Shown: positions 8,611 through 17,457, numbered from the stretch's first letter. The stretch: DNA of 64,000 nucleotides from Halobacillus sp. Nhm2S1 (GCF_019599545.1 NZ_JAIEZV010000004.1:62001-126000), one strand, 5' to 3'. Notes: a model not told the origin generated them from the sequence alone. Program-made: numbers and translations.

Positions 8611-8653
8611 GGCAGCGAAGAGGTCAGCGGTTCGAGCCCGCTATGCTCCACTA
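8611..8653 (+). other. Island att site: duplicated 3' part of a tRNA-Ala gene
   Basis: AGAGGTCAGCGG-TTCGAGC-CCGCT-ATGCTCC-A matches the variable loop, T arm, 3' acceptor strand and discriminator of a Bacillaceae tRNA-Ala. CTA stands where an encoded CCA would be. The match may begin already at TGGCA (8610-8614), the anticodon loop of tRNA-Ala(GGC). The 5' half of the tRNA is absent, so this is a fragment and not a functional gene. It is followed by a hairpin terminator, as a real tRNA would be. The natural reading is attR of an element integrated in the tRNA 3' end, with the intact tRNA at the far left end outside the window. Confidence 0.75.
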
Positions 8654-8658
8654 CGATG

Positions 8659-8697
8659 AGCCACCATTTCTACTAATTGAAATGGTGGCTTTTTTAT
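8659..8697 (+). terminator. Terminator downstream of the tRNA fragment
   Basis: A 12-bp perfect stem (AGCCACCATTTC with GAAATGGTGGCT) is followed by TTTTTATT. It is presumably the original terminator of the tRNA-Ala transcript, left on the chromosome side of the island junction. Confidence 0.85.
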
Positions 8698-8815
8698 TCC
8701 TAATGGACCTATGTTGTTTAACCACCCTTTCACTTGTATAAAATCAGAGACCTCTTCTGGGTATCATATATACAAGACCTACAAGAAAGAAGAATAAACT
8801 TAATACTACAAAAAT

Positions 8816-8850
8816 AGGAAAAGCCTCCCGAAGAACGGGAGGCTTTTTTT
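8816..8850 (-). terminator. Terminator of the sodium:solute symporter gene
   Basis: A 10-bp stem (AAGCCTCCCG with CGGGAGGCTT) lies directly after the minus-strand stop at 8854. A T run on the plus strand also makes it usable in that direction. Confidence 0.8.
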
Positions 8851-8853
8851 GAA

Positions 8854-10263
8854 TTATGAAGCTTTTGCCTTTTTAGCCTGAGATCCAGATGTCGTCAATA
8901 ACGTTGCGACAATCAAGACAATAACCGCAACAGGTACAGCAACGACTACACTGTTCACTTCAAAAGGCTGTCCTAGGACAATTTCCCATGTCAATGTTGC
9001 CAGCACACCAGCGATCATGGAAGATACACCACCAATTGCATTGACGCGTTTCCAGAAGAATACCGCAAGTACAGCTGGAGTCAATCCTGCTCCATAAACC
9101 GTGTAAGCATACATTTGCACACTTAATACGGTTGGGAAATAACTGATGATGACAAAAGCGAAGACACCAAGGGCCACGATGAAGATTCTTGTCATAGCCA
9201 GAAGCTTCTTGTCAGATGCATCTTTATTTACATATTTACCATAAAGGTCATAAGTCAGGTTCGTAGCTGCAGACAGCAAGTATGAGTTACCTGTTGTAAT
9301 GATAAAGGAAGCCGCTGCTGCAAGTAAAATACCACCGATAGCAACTGGCATTGCTACTGTAGTAGCCATCAATGCCATTCCTGGATCGATATCTGGGAAT
9401 AAGGAACGGGATGCGAAGGCGATCAGTGAAATGGATGGTGAAATGACGATCATCGCAATCAGCCACCCCATTTGTGCGCGCTTCGCAGATTTATCTCCTT
9501 TAGAAGAAGCAAGACGCTGATACATGTTTTGGTCACCAAGCAATAAGAACAAAGAAGGCAGCAAATAACCAATCATTTGAATCGTTGTCAAACCACCCGT
9601 AGCACTCATGTGGGACTCAGGTACATTAGCGACGATTTCGCTCCATCCACCTGCGACCATAATAATTGTAGGAACCGTAATGATCAAACCTCCCACCATC
9701 AAAAATCCACTGATGGCGTCTGTTTGAGATACAGAACGAAGTCCCCCAATCATCGCAAGGAAGATGATCATGGCAGCACCAATCATCGTACCTGTCTGGA
9801 CTGTCATCCCAGTAGTCAAATTAAGGATGAATCCAAAGCCTTTCATTTGATAAGAAACGATACCGACATAAGCAAGAATGATAATAACACTCGCAATGTT
9901 ACGGGATGTACGCCCATATTTCGACTCTAAAATACCAGCAACGGTGAATTTGCCGTGTTCGCGGATTTTAGGTGCGACGACATAAAGAATGATAATACCG
10001 ACTAACGTTGGGAGCATCATCATCAAAGAAGGAAGAATCCCGTAAGAGAAAGCCATAGACGTTTCTCCACCTGAAATACTTCCGCTTCCTGTCCATGTGG
10101 CCAGAAGCGTTCCCATCAATACAAAAGGTCCTAGACTTTTACCGGCTAATACGAAGTCCTCACTGCCGGCTACTTTTTTCGACATGAATACACCGATGCC
10201 GACCATTAATATTCCATAGATTGCTATAAACCATAACAAAGTTGGATCTTGTTGCAGTTCCAT
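8854..10263 (-). CDS. Sodium:solute symporter family transporter (SSS)
   Basis: Integral membrane carrier of the SSS/SLC5 family, which brings in a small organic solute with sodium. The 469 residues form about 13 hydrophobic helices starting at residue 8. SSS features include the sodium-site region LLATWTGSGSISGGE near residues 53-67 and a GGLRSVSQTDAI segment in the middle, close to the family signature. The substrate cannot be assigned. It is a single gene: its own terminator lies downstream and the trp operon terminator upstream. A perfect palindrome sits 64 bases before its start. Confidence 0.85.
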   Translation of the reverse strand: MELQQDPTLLWFIAIYGILMVGIGVFMSKKVAGSEDFVLAGKSLGPFVLMGTLLATWTGSGSISGGETSMAFSYGILPSLMMMLPTLVGIIILYVVAPKIREHGKFTVAGILESKYGRTSRNIASVIIILAYVGIVSYQMKGFGFILNLTTGMTVQTGTMIGAAMIIFLAMIGGLRSVSQTDAISGFLMVGGLIITVPTIIMVAGGWSEIVANVPESHMSATGGLTTIQMIGYLLPSLFLLLGDQNMYQRLASSKGDKSAKRAQMGWLIAMIVISPSISLIAFASRSLFPDIDPGMALMATTVAMPVAIGGILLAAAASFIITTGNSYLLSAATNLTYDLYGKYVNKDASDKKLLAMTRIFIVALGVFAFVIISYFPTVLSVQMYAYTVYGAGLTPAVLAVFFWKRVNAIGGVSSMIAGVLATLTWEIVLGQPFEVNSVVVAVPVAVIVLIVATLLTTSGSQAKKAKAS

Positions 10264-10326
10264 AACTACTGAATCATCTCCTGATGTTTTTTGTTGGCTG
10301 GTTCTTGTTGAGCTGTTCTATTAAAA

Positions 10327-10340
10327 ACATCGGCCGATGT
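10327..10340. promoter_or_regulatory. 14-bp perfect palindrome upstream of the symporter gene
   Basis: ACATCGGCCGATGT lies in the promoter region of the minus-strand symporter. Perfect GC-centred palindromes of this size are typical operators of LacI or GntR-type regulators; the regulator is not known here. Confidence 0.4.
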
Positions 10341-10704
10341 GAAATCGCTCTTTGAACACAACGATAATTAAACTAACATAGATTTTAATTTTGTGAAAAT
10401 AGCATATGGCGAGGTGAAAAAGGGCTATTTCGCGCGATTTTTAAGGATTCCATTTTTTCACATACCTTTATGAAAGCGATAACCACAACCTTTCCAAGAA
10501 TTGCTTTATTCTTACGAAATTTCTGTTAAATAAGCAAATCACCGCCAGAATGCTGCGTTCAAATTAGTTCTAAATACCTATAAATAAATCAAAATAAAGA
10601 AGTGATCGAATGGAGAATGCCCCCCCTCTTCTCCCTGAAATACACACGAAAATGCAGATTTAAGATGAAAGATCCAAATCTGGTGCTTGCAGAAAAAGAG
10701 ATTT
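10341..10704. other. Gene-free spacer
   Basis: About 360 bases with no open frame backed by a ribosome site. It should contain the symporter promoter. I see no repeat or structured RNA other than the palindrome and the trp terminator at its two ends. Confidence 0.5.
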
Positions 10705-10744
10705 AAAAAAAGCTGGCACCCCTCTGAAGGTCCCAGCTTTTTAT
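10705..10744 (-). terminator. Terminator at the end of the trp operon
   Basis: AAAGCTGG (10708-10715) pairs with CCAGCTTT (10733-10740), with A and T runs on the two sides. It lies 13 bases after the trpG stop. Confidence 0.75.
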
Positions 10745-10756
10745 ATAGCAGTTATG

Positions 10757-11341
10757 TTAAGGAATAAAAGCCTTCACACGATTTTGGATGACATTCTTCA
10801 ATAATTGTTTTCCTTCCCCTGTACCAATAGACTCCGGGTGGAATTGAACCCCTTCAATAGGAAATTCGAGGTGTCGGATGCCCATCAATTCTCCTTCTAC
10901 TGTTGAAGCCGTCACTTCAAAACACTCCGGTAAATCCGAGAGCTCTACAATCAGGGAATGATAGCGCATTGCTACCATCGGGTTGCTTAACCCTTCATAA
11001 ACCCCTTTCCCATCATGGAAAATACGGGATGTTTTTCCGTGCATCAATCTCTCTGAGCGCACCACACTCCCGCCAAACACTTGAGCAATGGCCTGATGAC
11101 CAAGGCAAACACCGAAAATAGGAATACTTCCTTTGTATCGGTTGATGACTTCCAGGGTCAGTGGTGTTTCATCCGGGGAACACGGACCCGGGGAAAGAAA
11201 AATCAAATCCGGGTTCAGCTCCATGATCTCCTCTACTACTACTTCATCATTTCTCTTCACGATGACTTCTTCTCCAAGCTCTCCAAGGTACTGGACGAGA
11301 TTGTAGGTGAAAGAGTCATAGTGGTCGATCATATAAATCAC
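10757..11341 (-). CDS. trpG: Anthranilate/aminodeoxychorismate synthase glutamine amidotransferase
   Basis: Glutaminase subunit that feeds ammonia to TrpE for anthranilate and probably also to PabB for folate synthesis, as the shared Bacillus PabA/TrpG does. The 194 residues carry the class I amidotransferase triad: nucleophile Cys in FGVCLGHQ and His/Glu in GVQFHPES. The start is GTG 11341, which gives MIYMIDHYDSFTYN, aligning with the family N-terminus; the ATG three codons later lacks a well-placed ribosome site. It is the last gene of the trp operon, 29 bases after trpA, whereas in B. subtilis it sits in the folate operon. Its ribosome site is buried in a TRAP-type array. Confidence 0.93.
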   Translation of the reverse strand: MIYMIDHYDSFTYNLVQYLGELGEEVIVKRNDEVVVEEIMELNPDLIFLSPGPCSPDETPLTLEVINRYKGSIPIFGVCLGHQAIAQVFGGSVVRSERLMHGKTSRIFHDGKGVYEGLSNPMVAMRYHSLIVELSDLPECFEVTASTVEGELMGIRHLEFPIEGVQFHPESIGTGEGKQLLKNVIQNRVKAFIP

Positions 11342-11372
11342 TCTGCTCCACTCCTCTCAGCTCTCTCAACTC
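11341..11372 (-). promoter_or_regulatory. TRAP-binding-type GAG array over the trpG ribosome site
   Basis: On the mRNA strand seven GAG triplets start positions 4-5 bases apart (CTC on the plus strand at 11341, 11346, 11351, 11356, 11361, 11365, 11370). They run from the end of trpA through the Shine-Dalgarno to the GTG start. TRAP bound here would block translation, as known for B. subtilis trpG/pabA with its own array. Confidence 0.8.
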
Positions 11373-12171
11373 ACTGAACGAGTTCTCTAATTTCTTTGGT
11401 GAAATGTTCGAGTGCTTCGTCCATTCTACCTTCTTCAATATTCTCAAGTTCTGCTTCTATCAAACGAATGATTTTACTTCCAATGATCACCCCATCTGCG
11501 TAGTTTCTTACCAGTTGGACATGATCATTGGTTGATATGCCGAATCCAACAGCCACCGGGACTTGACTGTGTTCTCTTACTTTTTCAATAAATGACAAAG
11601 CTTCAGCAGACATTTCTTTTCGCTCCCCTGTAACACCCAGAGAAGAAACACAATAAAGAAAACCTTTGGCATGTTCTGCAATTTGCTTAATTCTTTGATC
11701 TGAGTTCGGTGCTACAAGTGAAATGAATTCAATACCTTTTTCTTCTGCCTGGCTACGAATTTCCATACTCTCTTCGAATGGTAAATCAGGGATCAGCAGC
11801 CCTTCGACTCCATTTTGTTCTAAGAGTTGAAAGAATTCGTCATGTCCGATTTGAAGGACAGGGTTGTAATAAGTGAAAATCACAACAGGAATCTCGAGTC
11901 CACTCTCTCTTAATTTCGGTACAAGTTCAATGGCTTTACGTAAAGACATCCCTGACTTCAACGCACGTTGAGCTGCACGTTGTATAGTAGGTCCGTCCGC
12001 GAGTGGATCCGAATATGGGACACCCAATTCTAAAACGTCCGCACCTTCCTCCTGCAGACGCAAAGCGAATTGAATAGTCAATTCCGGACTTGGATCACCT
12101 GCCACAAGGAATGGAATGAACAGGTTATCCGTTTTTGTTAGTTTCCCTTGAAATGATGTCTTCGTCAGCAT
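11371..12171 (-). CDS. trpA: Tryptophan synthase alpha subunit
   Basis: Cleaves indole-3-glycerol phosphate to indole, which is channelled to TrpB. It is a 266-residue TIM barrel with the conserved catalytic Glu in LELGVPYSDPLADGP and the phosphate-binding GFGIS loop. It begins one base after trpB ends and is followed by trpG, so it is the sixth gene of trpEDCFBAG. Nothing unusual is seen. Confidence 0.97.
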   Translation of the reverse strand: MLTKTSFQGKLTKTDNLFIPFLVAGDPSPELTIQFALRLQEEGADVLELGVPYSDPLADGPTIQRAAQRALKSGMSLRKAIELVPKLRESGLEIPVVIFTYYNPVLQIGHDEFFQLLEQNGVEGLLIPDLPFEESMEIRSQAEEKGIEFISLVAPNSDQRIKQIAEHAKGFLYCVSSLGVTGERKEMSAEALSFIEKVREHSQVPVAVGFGISTNDHVQLVRNYADGVIIGSKIIRLIEAELENIEEGRMDEALEHFTKEIRELVQ

Positions 12172-12172
12172 G

Positions 12173-13366
12173 TCAAACCTCCTCCTGGAAATGTTCCATT
12201 AATGTGGCCATGTCTTTATCTCCACGTCCGGAAAGGTTAATCAAGATCGTTTCCTCTTCGCTCATTTGAGGCGCTTCTTTAAATGCCTGAGCAAGAGCAT
12301 GGGCACTCTCAATCGCCGGAATAATCCCCTCTGTCTGTGTCAAAAGCTTCAATGCATCAAGTGCTTCTTTATCTGTGATGGCTTCATAGCGTACTTGTTT
12401 CGTCTGGAATAAGTGAGCATGCTCTGGACCGATTCCTGGATAGTCAAGTCCTGCCGATATAGAATAAGGCTCGGTAATTTGTCCATTCTCATCCTGCATG
12501 AGATAGGTCATCGATCCGTGTATCACACCAGGAGTTCCTTTTGATAGTGTCGCTGCATGTTCAAGTGTGTCCGTTCCTTTCCCGGCAGCTTCTACCCCTA
12601 TTAATTCACTGCTGTCCTCAAGGAATGGGTAAAAGATTCCCATCGCGTTGCTTCCACCACCTACACAGGCAAAAATGCGATCTGGAAGCTCTTCTTCTAC
12701 CTCTAAGAACTGGCGTTTAGATTCATCGCCAATAATCCGCTGAAAATCCCGCACCATACGTGGATAAGGATGGGGTCCGACGACAGAACCTATCAGATAG
12801 AAATGGTCTTCACAATTGGCAACCCAATAGCGGATCGCTTCATTTGTGGCATCCTTTAGCGTTCCATTTCCACTAGAAACTGAAACAACTTCCGCTCCGA
12901 GCAGCTTCATCCGAAAAACGTTCAACTCCTGCCTCCGTATATCTTCTTCACCCATGAATACGATGCACTGAAGTCCAAACTTAGCGGCGACGGTTGCAGA
13001 CGCGACCCCATGCTGTCCCGCTCCTGTTTCCGCAATAATTTTCTCTTTCCCCATCCTCTTGGCCAACAGAGCTTGTCCAATGGCATTGTTAAGCTTGTGT
13101 GCACCTGTATGGTTCAAATCTTCGCGTTTTAAATAAATTTTTGCTCCACCAAGGTGACCGGTCAATTTATCTGCATAAGACAATGAAGTGGGGCGTCCTG
13201 CATACTCTTTTAATACATGATGATACTCTTTCATAAAGGCCGGATCAGCCATGGCCTGATCAAGGGCTTCTTCCAACTCTTGCAAAGGTCCCATGAGGGT
13301 TTCCGGCACATATTTACCACCAAAATCACCGTAGCGTCCTTTTAAATCAGGAAATACTTGCAACAT
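12173..13366 (-). CDS. trpB: Tryptophan synthase beta subunit
   Basis: PLP enzyme that condenses indole with serine. I use ATG 13366 ([19 protein letters not shown]), which overlaps the end of trpF by 20 bases and has AGGTGG seven bases upstream. The frame is open 23 codons further, but that would run deep into trpF. The 397 residues show the PLP lysine in [11 protein letters not shown] and the phosphate-binding GGGSNAMG. This is the TrpB1 type, paired with TrpA. Confidence 0.97.
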   Translation of the reverse strand: MLQVFPDLKGRYGDFGGKYVPETLMGPLQELEEALDQAMADPAFMKEYHHVLKEYAGRPTSLSYADKLTGHLGGAKIYLKREDLNHTGAHKLNNAIGQALLAKRMGKEKIIAETGAGQHGVASATVAAKFGLQCIVFMGEEDIRRQELNVFRMKLLGAEVVSVSSGNGTLKDATNEAIRYWVANCEDHFYLIGSVVGPHPYPRMVRDFQRIIGDESKRQFLEVEEELPDRIFACVGGGSNAMGIFYPFLEDSSELIGVEAAGKGTDTLEHAATLSKGTPGVIHGSMTYLMQDENGQITEPYSISAGLDYPGIGPEHAHLFQTKQVRYEAITDKEALDALKLLTQTEGIIPAIESAHALAQAFKEAPQMSEEETILINLSGRGDKDMATLMEHFQEEV

Positions 13367-14003
13367 TTTGCTCCACCTCTTTCGTGATTGCTTGAATTTT
13401 ACCGATGTCCTTACCGTCCCCAATCTCAATGCCACTGGAAAGGTCGATGCCGTCCGGACGGTAATGCAACAGCTCTGTGACGTTCTCTGGGTTAATTCCG
13501 CCTGCGATCAAGCACGGAACCCCCTGGTCATACGCTTCACTCTGATAGGTCGGCACAGCCTCCCAGTCGAAACGGACTCCAGTACCACCTGAAACTCCAT
13601 CTACTTTACTGTCCACAATGTACCCATCCGCCACACCTCGGAAGACCTCCATTTGTTTAATGCCAACCTCTTGGTGATGAACCACCTTCCATACAGGCAG
13701 ACCAAATGCTTCTTTGATCCTCAGCAACTGAGATACCGTTTCATTCCCGTGAAGTTGAATGACATCCAATGGGACAAAATGAAGAATCTCTTCGATTTCC
13801 TCAATCGTCGGCTCGATGAAAACCCCGACGATTTTTTGTTTTGGTCGGATTTTTTTCACCCAGCGTCCGACATATTCAGGTCGGACATACCGTTTAGTTC
13901 TCCTAACAAAAATGAAACCAAGGTGGGATGCTTCGGAGGAAGACGTTTTAGCTACATCTGCTAGAGATCGGTTCCCGCATAATTTTACAATCGGTTCTTT
14001 CAT
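13347..14003 (-). CDS. trpF: Phosphoribosylanthranilate isomerase
   Basis: Amadori isomerase converting phosphoribosylanthranilate to CdRP. The 218 residues form a TIM barrel with the catalytic Cys near the N-terminus (IVKLCGNRS), the catalytic Asp region [16 protein letters not shown], and the phosphate loop [11 protein letters not shown]. It overlaps trpC by four bases and trpB by twenty, which indicates tight translational coupling. Confidence 0.96.
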   Translation of the reverse strand: MKEPIVKLCGNRSLADVAKTSSSEASHLGFIFVRRTKRYVRPEYVGRWVKKIRPKQKIVGVFIEPTIEEIEEILHFVPLDVIQLHGNETVSQLLRIKEAFGLPVWKVVHHQEVGIKQMEVFRGVADGYIVDSKVDGVSGGTGVRFDWEAVPTYQSEAYDQGVPCLIAGGINPENVTELLHYRPDGIDLSSGIEIGDGKDIGKIQAITKEVEQNVASIS

Positions 14004-14764
14004 CGAACATTCACTCCTTCCAACAACTGACGGACTGCTTCTTTGATGTCCTTCTGACGCATAAGAGATTCCCCAACCAGCACACCCTCAGCTCCATAAC
14101 CAGCTACTTTTTGTAAATCATCATAGGAAGAAATTCCACTCTCTGAAACCAACAAGGACTCCGCCGGTGCAAGTGTCGCCATGCGCTCGGTTTGAGAAAG
14201 TTTTGTTTCAAACGTATGAAGGTTTCGATTGTTGATCCCAAGAATCTTTGGTGTAAACTCATCCAGTACTTTCGCTAATGTTTCTTCACTGTGTACTTCG
14301 ACAAGTACCTCTAATCCAAGCTCGTAGGCTTGGAGATAAAGTTCATGTAACTTCTCCGCTTCCAGCGCTTCCCCGATCAGCAGAATAGCATCAGCACCGA
14401 TATAGGCACTCTCCGCTACTTGCATGGAGTCGATAATGAAGTCCTTCCGTAACACAGGAACATCCACCACTTTTTTGATGTCCGTCAAGTAATCACGGTG
14501 TCCTTGGAAAAAATGTTGATCCGTAAGGACCGAAATGGCTTGCGCACCTGCTGTGGCATAGTCATGGGCGATTCGAACAGGATTAAAATCCTCACGTATG
14601 ATGCCCTTGGATGGAGATGCTTTTTTCACCTCTGCAATCAACCCAGCTGCATAAGATGTAGCTTTAAGAGAGTCATAGAGAGAGTGATGAGGAAATGATT
14701 GCTCTTCTGGTAAATATAAATTTTCGATTTCCTGTTGTTTTACAGCTAAGATGGTTTCAAGCAT
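14000..14764 (-). CDS. trpC: Indole-3-glycerol phosphate synthase
   Basis: Closes the indole ring, CdRP to indole-3-glycerol phosphate. I start it at ATG 14764 (MLETILAVKQQEIENL), which overlaps the end of trpD by eight bases and has AAGGAGAA upstream; the longer frame would run 120 bases into trpD. The 254 residues contain the catalytic segments EVKKASPSKG and VLRKDFIID and the strand ILGINNRNL. It is a separate gene, not fused to TrpF as in enterobacteria. Confidence 0.97.
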   Translation of the reverse strand: MLETILAVKQQEIENLYLPEEQSFPHHSLYDSLKATSYAAGLIAEVKKASPSKGIIREDFNPVRIAHDYATAGAQAISVLTDQHFFQGHRDYLTDIKKVVDVPVLRKDFIIDSMQVAESAYIGADAILLIGEALEAEKLHELYLQAYELGLEVLVEVHSEETLAKVLDEFTPKILGINNRNLHTFETKLSQTERMATLAPAESLLVSESGISSYDDLQKVAGYGAEGVLVGESLMRQKDIKEAVRQLLEGVNVR

Positions 14765-15779
14765 ATTGACGATTCTCCTTTTCATTAACAATCGATTCAT
14801 AGTACCTGCTTGAGGTGCCTTCACGGATCGCTGCTTGTACTTGCTGAACTCCATCTTTGAGGTCTTCTGCTTTTCCTGCCACATAAAGTCCAGCCGCTGC
14901 GTTCAATGTGACAATAGAAGTCGCACTTTCATTTGCACGACCATACAAGACATCTTTAATGATCCGGGCACTTTCTTCCGTTTCAGAAATACGAATATCA
15001 GTAAGGTTCCCTAAAGGGAGACCGAAATCTTCCGGTGAAACAGTGAAACGAGTAATCTCCCCATCTTTCAATTCGACGAGATCACTTTCTCCTGTAATTG
15101 TAATTTCATCCAGACCATCTCTTCCTGTTGCTAAAAGGACGTGTGTGGATCCCAGTTTCTTCAAAGTTTCTGCCATTTTCTCTGCATAATTTGTATCGTA
15201 TATGCCAATTAGTTGTCGCTTAGCATTGGCAGGATTGGACATAGGTCCTAGTAAATTAAAGATGGTACGAAAACCAAGTTCCTGCCTGGCAGGCCCCGCG
15301 TGCTTCATTGCTTTGTGATAGAGAGGTGCGTACATGAAAGTCATTCCTTTTTGCGAAATGGCCTGGGCCCCTTGTTCTGGAGTTGTGTCAATCGGCACAC
15401 CAAGCTTCTCAAGGACATCAGCACTCCCACTTTTGGATGATACTTTCCGATTGCCGTGCTTCGCGACTTTCACGCCCATACTTGCGAGAACAATGGAAAC
15501 AGCTGTGGAAATATTAAATGTAGAAGCCCCATCGCCACCTGTGCCACATGTATCTACAATTGAAGGATCATCAACATCCATTTTCGTCATGTTTTCACGC
15601 ATCGCTCGAACGAAACCGGTCATTTCTTCCACCGTTTCTCCTCGATAACGCATCACGCTGAGCATACTCATCAACTGGCCGGTCGTCGCTTCTCCATTCA
15701 TGATACTATCCATCGTTTCAAACGCTTCCTGTTCTGTCATTTCCTCTCCTGCGACAACTCTACTCAATGTATCTTTCAT
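14757..15779 (-). CDS. trpD: Anthranilate phosphoribosyltransferase
   Basis: Transfers phosphoribose from PRPP to anthranilate. The 340 residues carry the family signature GTGGDGASTFNIST and the second PRPP/metal region KHGNRKVSSKSGSADVLE. Its ATG overlaps the trpE stop (ATGA). The 45 bases directly before the start form a run of GAG/UAG triplets on the mRNA, described separately. Confidence 0.97.
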   Translation of the reverse strand: MKDTLSRVVAGEEMTEQEAFETMDSIMNGEATTGQLMSMLSVMRYRGETVEEMTGFVRAMRENMTKMDVDDPSIVDTCGTGGDGASTFNISTAVSIVLASMGVKVAKHGNRKVSSKSGSADVLEKLGVPIDTTPEQGAQAISQKGMTFMYAPLYHKAMKHAGPARQELGFRTIFNLLGPMSNPANAKRQLIGIYDTNYAEKMAETLKKLGSTHVLLATGRDGLDEITITGESDLVELKDGEITRFTVSPEDFGLPLGNLTDIRISETEESARIIKDVLYGRANESATSIVTLNAAAGLYVAGKAEDLKDGVQQVQAAIREGTSSRYYESIVNEKENRQYA

Positions 15780-17284
15780 CTCGTCTCCACTCCTTCTCCA
15801 CTCTTCTCAAATATCTTCTCAGCTAATTGAATCGTCTTCTTCAAAGCACTCGCTTTGCTCAATGTTTCCTGATACTCCGCTTCGGGATCGGAATCAGCAA
15901 CAATCCCAGCCCCAGCCTGTATATAGAGGTCTTTCCCTGTTCTTGTCATTGTTCGGATGGTAATGCAGGAATCAATGTTTCCATCAAAGCCTAAATATAA
16001 TATGCCACCACCGTAGAGGTTTCGAGGAGTAGGTTCAAGCTCTCTCAAAATCTGCATGGCTCGGACTTTTGGTGCCCCTGATAATGTTCCAGCCGGGAAG
16101 GAAGAAATCAGGGCGTCAATGGGAGAAACGCTCTCGTTTAATCGACCGGTTACTTTGCTGATGATGTGCATCACTTTTGAAAAACGTCCGATCGTCATAT
16201 ACTCCCTTACCTGCACTGTTCCATATTCAGCTACGCGGCCAATATCGTTTCGTGCTAAATCGACAAGCATCCGATGTTCCGCCAACTCTTTCTCATCTTG
16301 CAAAAGTTCTTCAGCTAGAGCATCATCCTCTTCTTTGGTTCTCCCTCTTTTCCTCGTTCCAGCTATGGGATGGATTTCAAGGTTTCGGTCACGCACCTCA
16401 AGGAGTCGTTCAGGAGAACTTCCAATGACTTCTACTTCATCCATTTTCAAATAAAACATGTATGGAGAAGGATTCACTCTCCGTAACACCCGGTAGAGTT
16501 CAAATCCACTTCGGTCCGTAATTGTATGAAAACGTTGAGATAAAACCGCCTGAAAAATATCCCCCGCACGGATATACTCTTTAATTTTTTCCACATCTGA
16601 TTTGAATTTGTCTGGTGCATAGTTGCTGTTCAATTGGAAGGATTCATCCTCTGTCTCATCCTCAATCAGCATTAAATCAGGAAGTGTCTCAGCATTCTGC
16701 AGCTCTTTTGTTATGGCTTTTATCCGTTTTTTCGTTTCGGAGTATATTTCTTTTAATGAGCGATCCGCTTCTTTTCTAGCAAAGGATAGAATCGTTGTTT
16801 CTTTCGTCTTATGATGGTAAGCAATTAAAGTCTTGCAGAAAAGCAGATGGTAATTAGCTAAATTCAATTCATCTTCCATAGCTCTCTCTACGGGCTCATA
16901 ATCTGAAATGGCATCATAACTGATATATCCAACCCCTCCTCCTTTAAAAGGAAGATCGATCGGAGGCTGTTTCACATTAAGGTTTGCAAGTACCTTCTCA
17001 AAAGCAGACTTGAAGTCTTCAGAATACGTAACCTCGTTCCGATTAAAGTCTTTAATTTGGAACTGTGCTTGCTCTTCTTTGATTTGCATCATAGGATCAA
17101 GACCGAGAAAAGAATAATTCGACCATGGGGATTCAGGGTCCTGACTCTCCAGCATGTACACGGCTTCATGGTTCAATGCATGAAACATATGAATCGGTGT
17201 TAACGTATCTGTATAAAACGATTGTGTAATTGGAATGGTCTGATGCTCTTCAGCATCTTTTTGAAATGTATCAAAAGTGGTCAT
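15776..17284 (-). CDS. trpE: Anthranilate synthase component I
   Basis: Converts chorismate to anthranilate with TrpG; the first committed and feedback-inhibited step. The 502 residues have the N-terminal regulatory domain, including a probable tryptophan-binding LES motif (MLESQDPESPWS), and the chorismate-binding domain with PAGTLSGAPK and IQAGAGIVADSDPE. The start ATG 17284 follows GGAGAGGTGAG. The ribosome site lies inside a hairpin and 120 bases downstream of an 11-triplet TRAP site. Confidence 0.97.
   Translation of the reverse strand: MTTFDTFQKDAEEHQTIPITQSFYTDTLTPIHMFHALNHEAVYMLESQDPESPWSNYSFLGLDPMMQIKEEQAQFQIKDFNRNEVTYSEDFKSAFEKVLANLNVKQPPIDLPFKGGGVGYISYDAISDYEPVERAMEDELNLANYHLLFCKTLIAYHHKTKETTILSFARKEADRSLKEIYSETKKRIKAITKELQNAETLPDLMLIEDETEDESFQLNSNYAPDKFKSDVEKIKEYIRAGDIFQAVLSQRFHTITDRSGFELYRVLRRVNPSPYMFYLKMDEVEVIGSSPERLLEVRDRNLEIHPIAGTRKRGRTKEEDDALAEELLQDEKELAEHRMLVDLARNDIGRVAEYGTVQVREYMTIGRFSKVMHIISKVTGRLNESVSPIDALISSFPAGTLSGAPKVRAMQILRELEPTPRNLYGGGILYLGFDGNIDSCITIRTMTRTGKDLYIQAGAGIVADSDPEAEYQETLSKASALKKTIQLAEKIFEKSGEGVETR
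15780..15825 (-). promoter_or_regulatory. TRAP-like triplet array ending at the trpD start codon
   Basis: Within the 3' end of trpE the mRNA has GAG triplets at plus-strand positions 15780, 15785, 15790, 15796, 15801 and 15806. After a gap equal to one degenerate repeat there is GAG at 15818 and UAG at 15823. The last GAG abuts the AUG of trpD. Spacing of two to three bases between triplets matches TRAP sites. Such a site at trpD is not part of the known B. subtilis set; function is inferred. Confidence 0.6.
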
Positions 17285-17287
17285 AAA

Positions 17288-17321
17288 GGCTCACCTCTCC
17301 ATTATTATCATGGAGAATGAG
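17288..17321 (-). promoter_or_regulatory. SD-sequestering hairpin and its competitor in the trpE leader
   Basis: On the mRNA UCUCCAU (17302-17296 by complement pairing with 17310-17316) closes a 7-bp hairpin whose 3' side holds the GGAGA of the trpE ribosome site. The overlapping CUCAUUCUC (17313-17321) is instead perfectly complementary to GAGAAUGAG inside the TRAP site (17444-17452). TRAP binding would therefore release the hairpin and block trpE translation. Confidence 0.65.
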
Positions 17322-17403
17322 ACGTTGAGGGATGAAAACGAGTGGATAGAAAAGGGGTGGTCATTGGCCAGGCAATCCATCGGCTCCTTGTGTCCGAAGA
17401 TCC

Positions 17404-17457
17404 CTCGCTCACTCAGCTCAGCTCATCCTATACCTCAACTCAACTCATTCTCTACTC
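17404..17457 (-). promoter_or_regulatory. 11-triplet TRAP binding site in the trp leader
   Basis: On the mRNA ten GAG and one UAG triplet (plus-strand starts 17404, 17408, 17412, 17417, 17422, 17428, 17434, 17439, 17444, 17450, 17455) follow each other with one- to three-base spacers. Eleven triplets match the eleven subunits of the TRAP (MtrB) ring. No T-tract terminator is evident between this site and trpE, so control may be mainly translational. Confidence 0.9.

Noticed and set aside
8619-8653. Functional tRNA gene
   Set aside because: Only the T arm and 3' acceptor strand are present; no D arm or 5' acceptor strand lies upstream.
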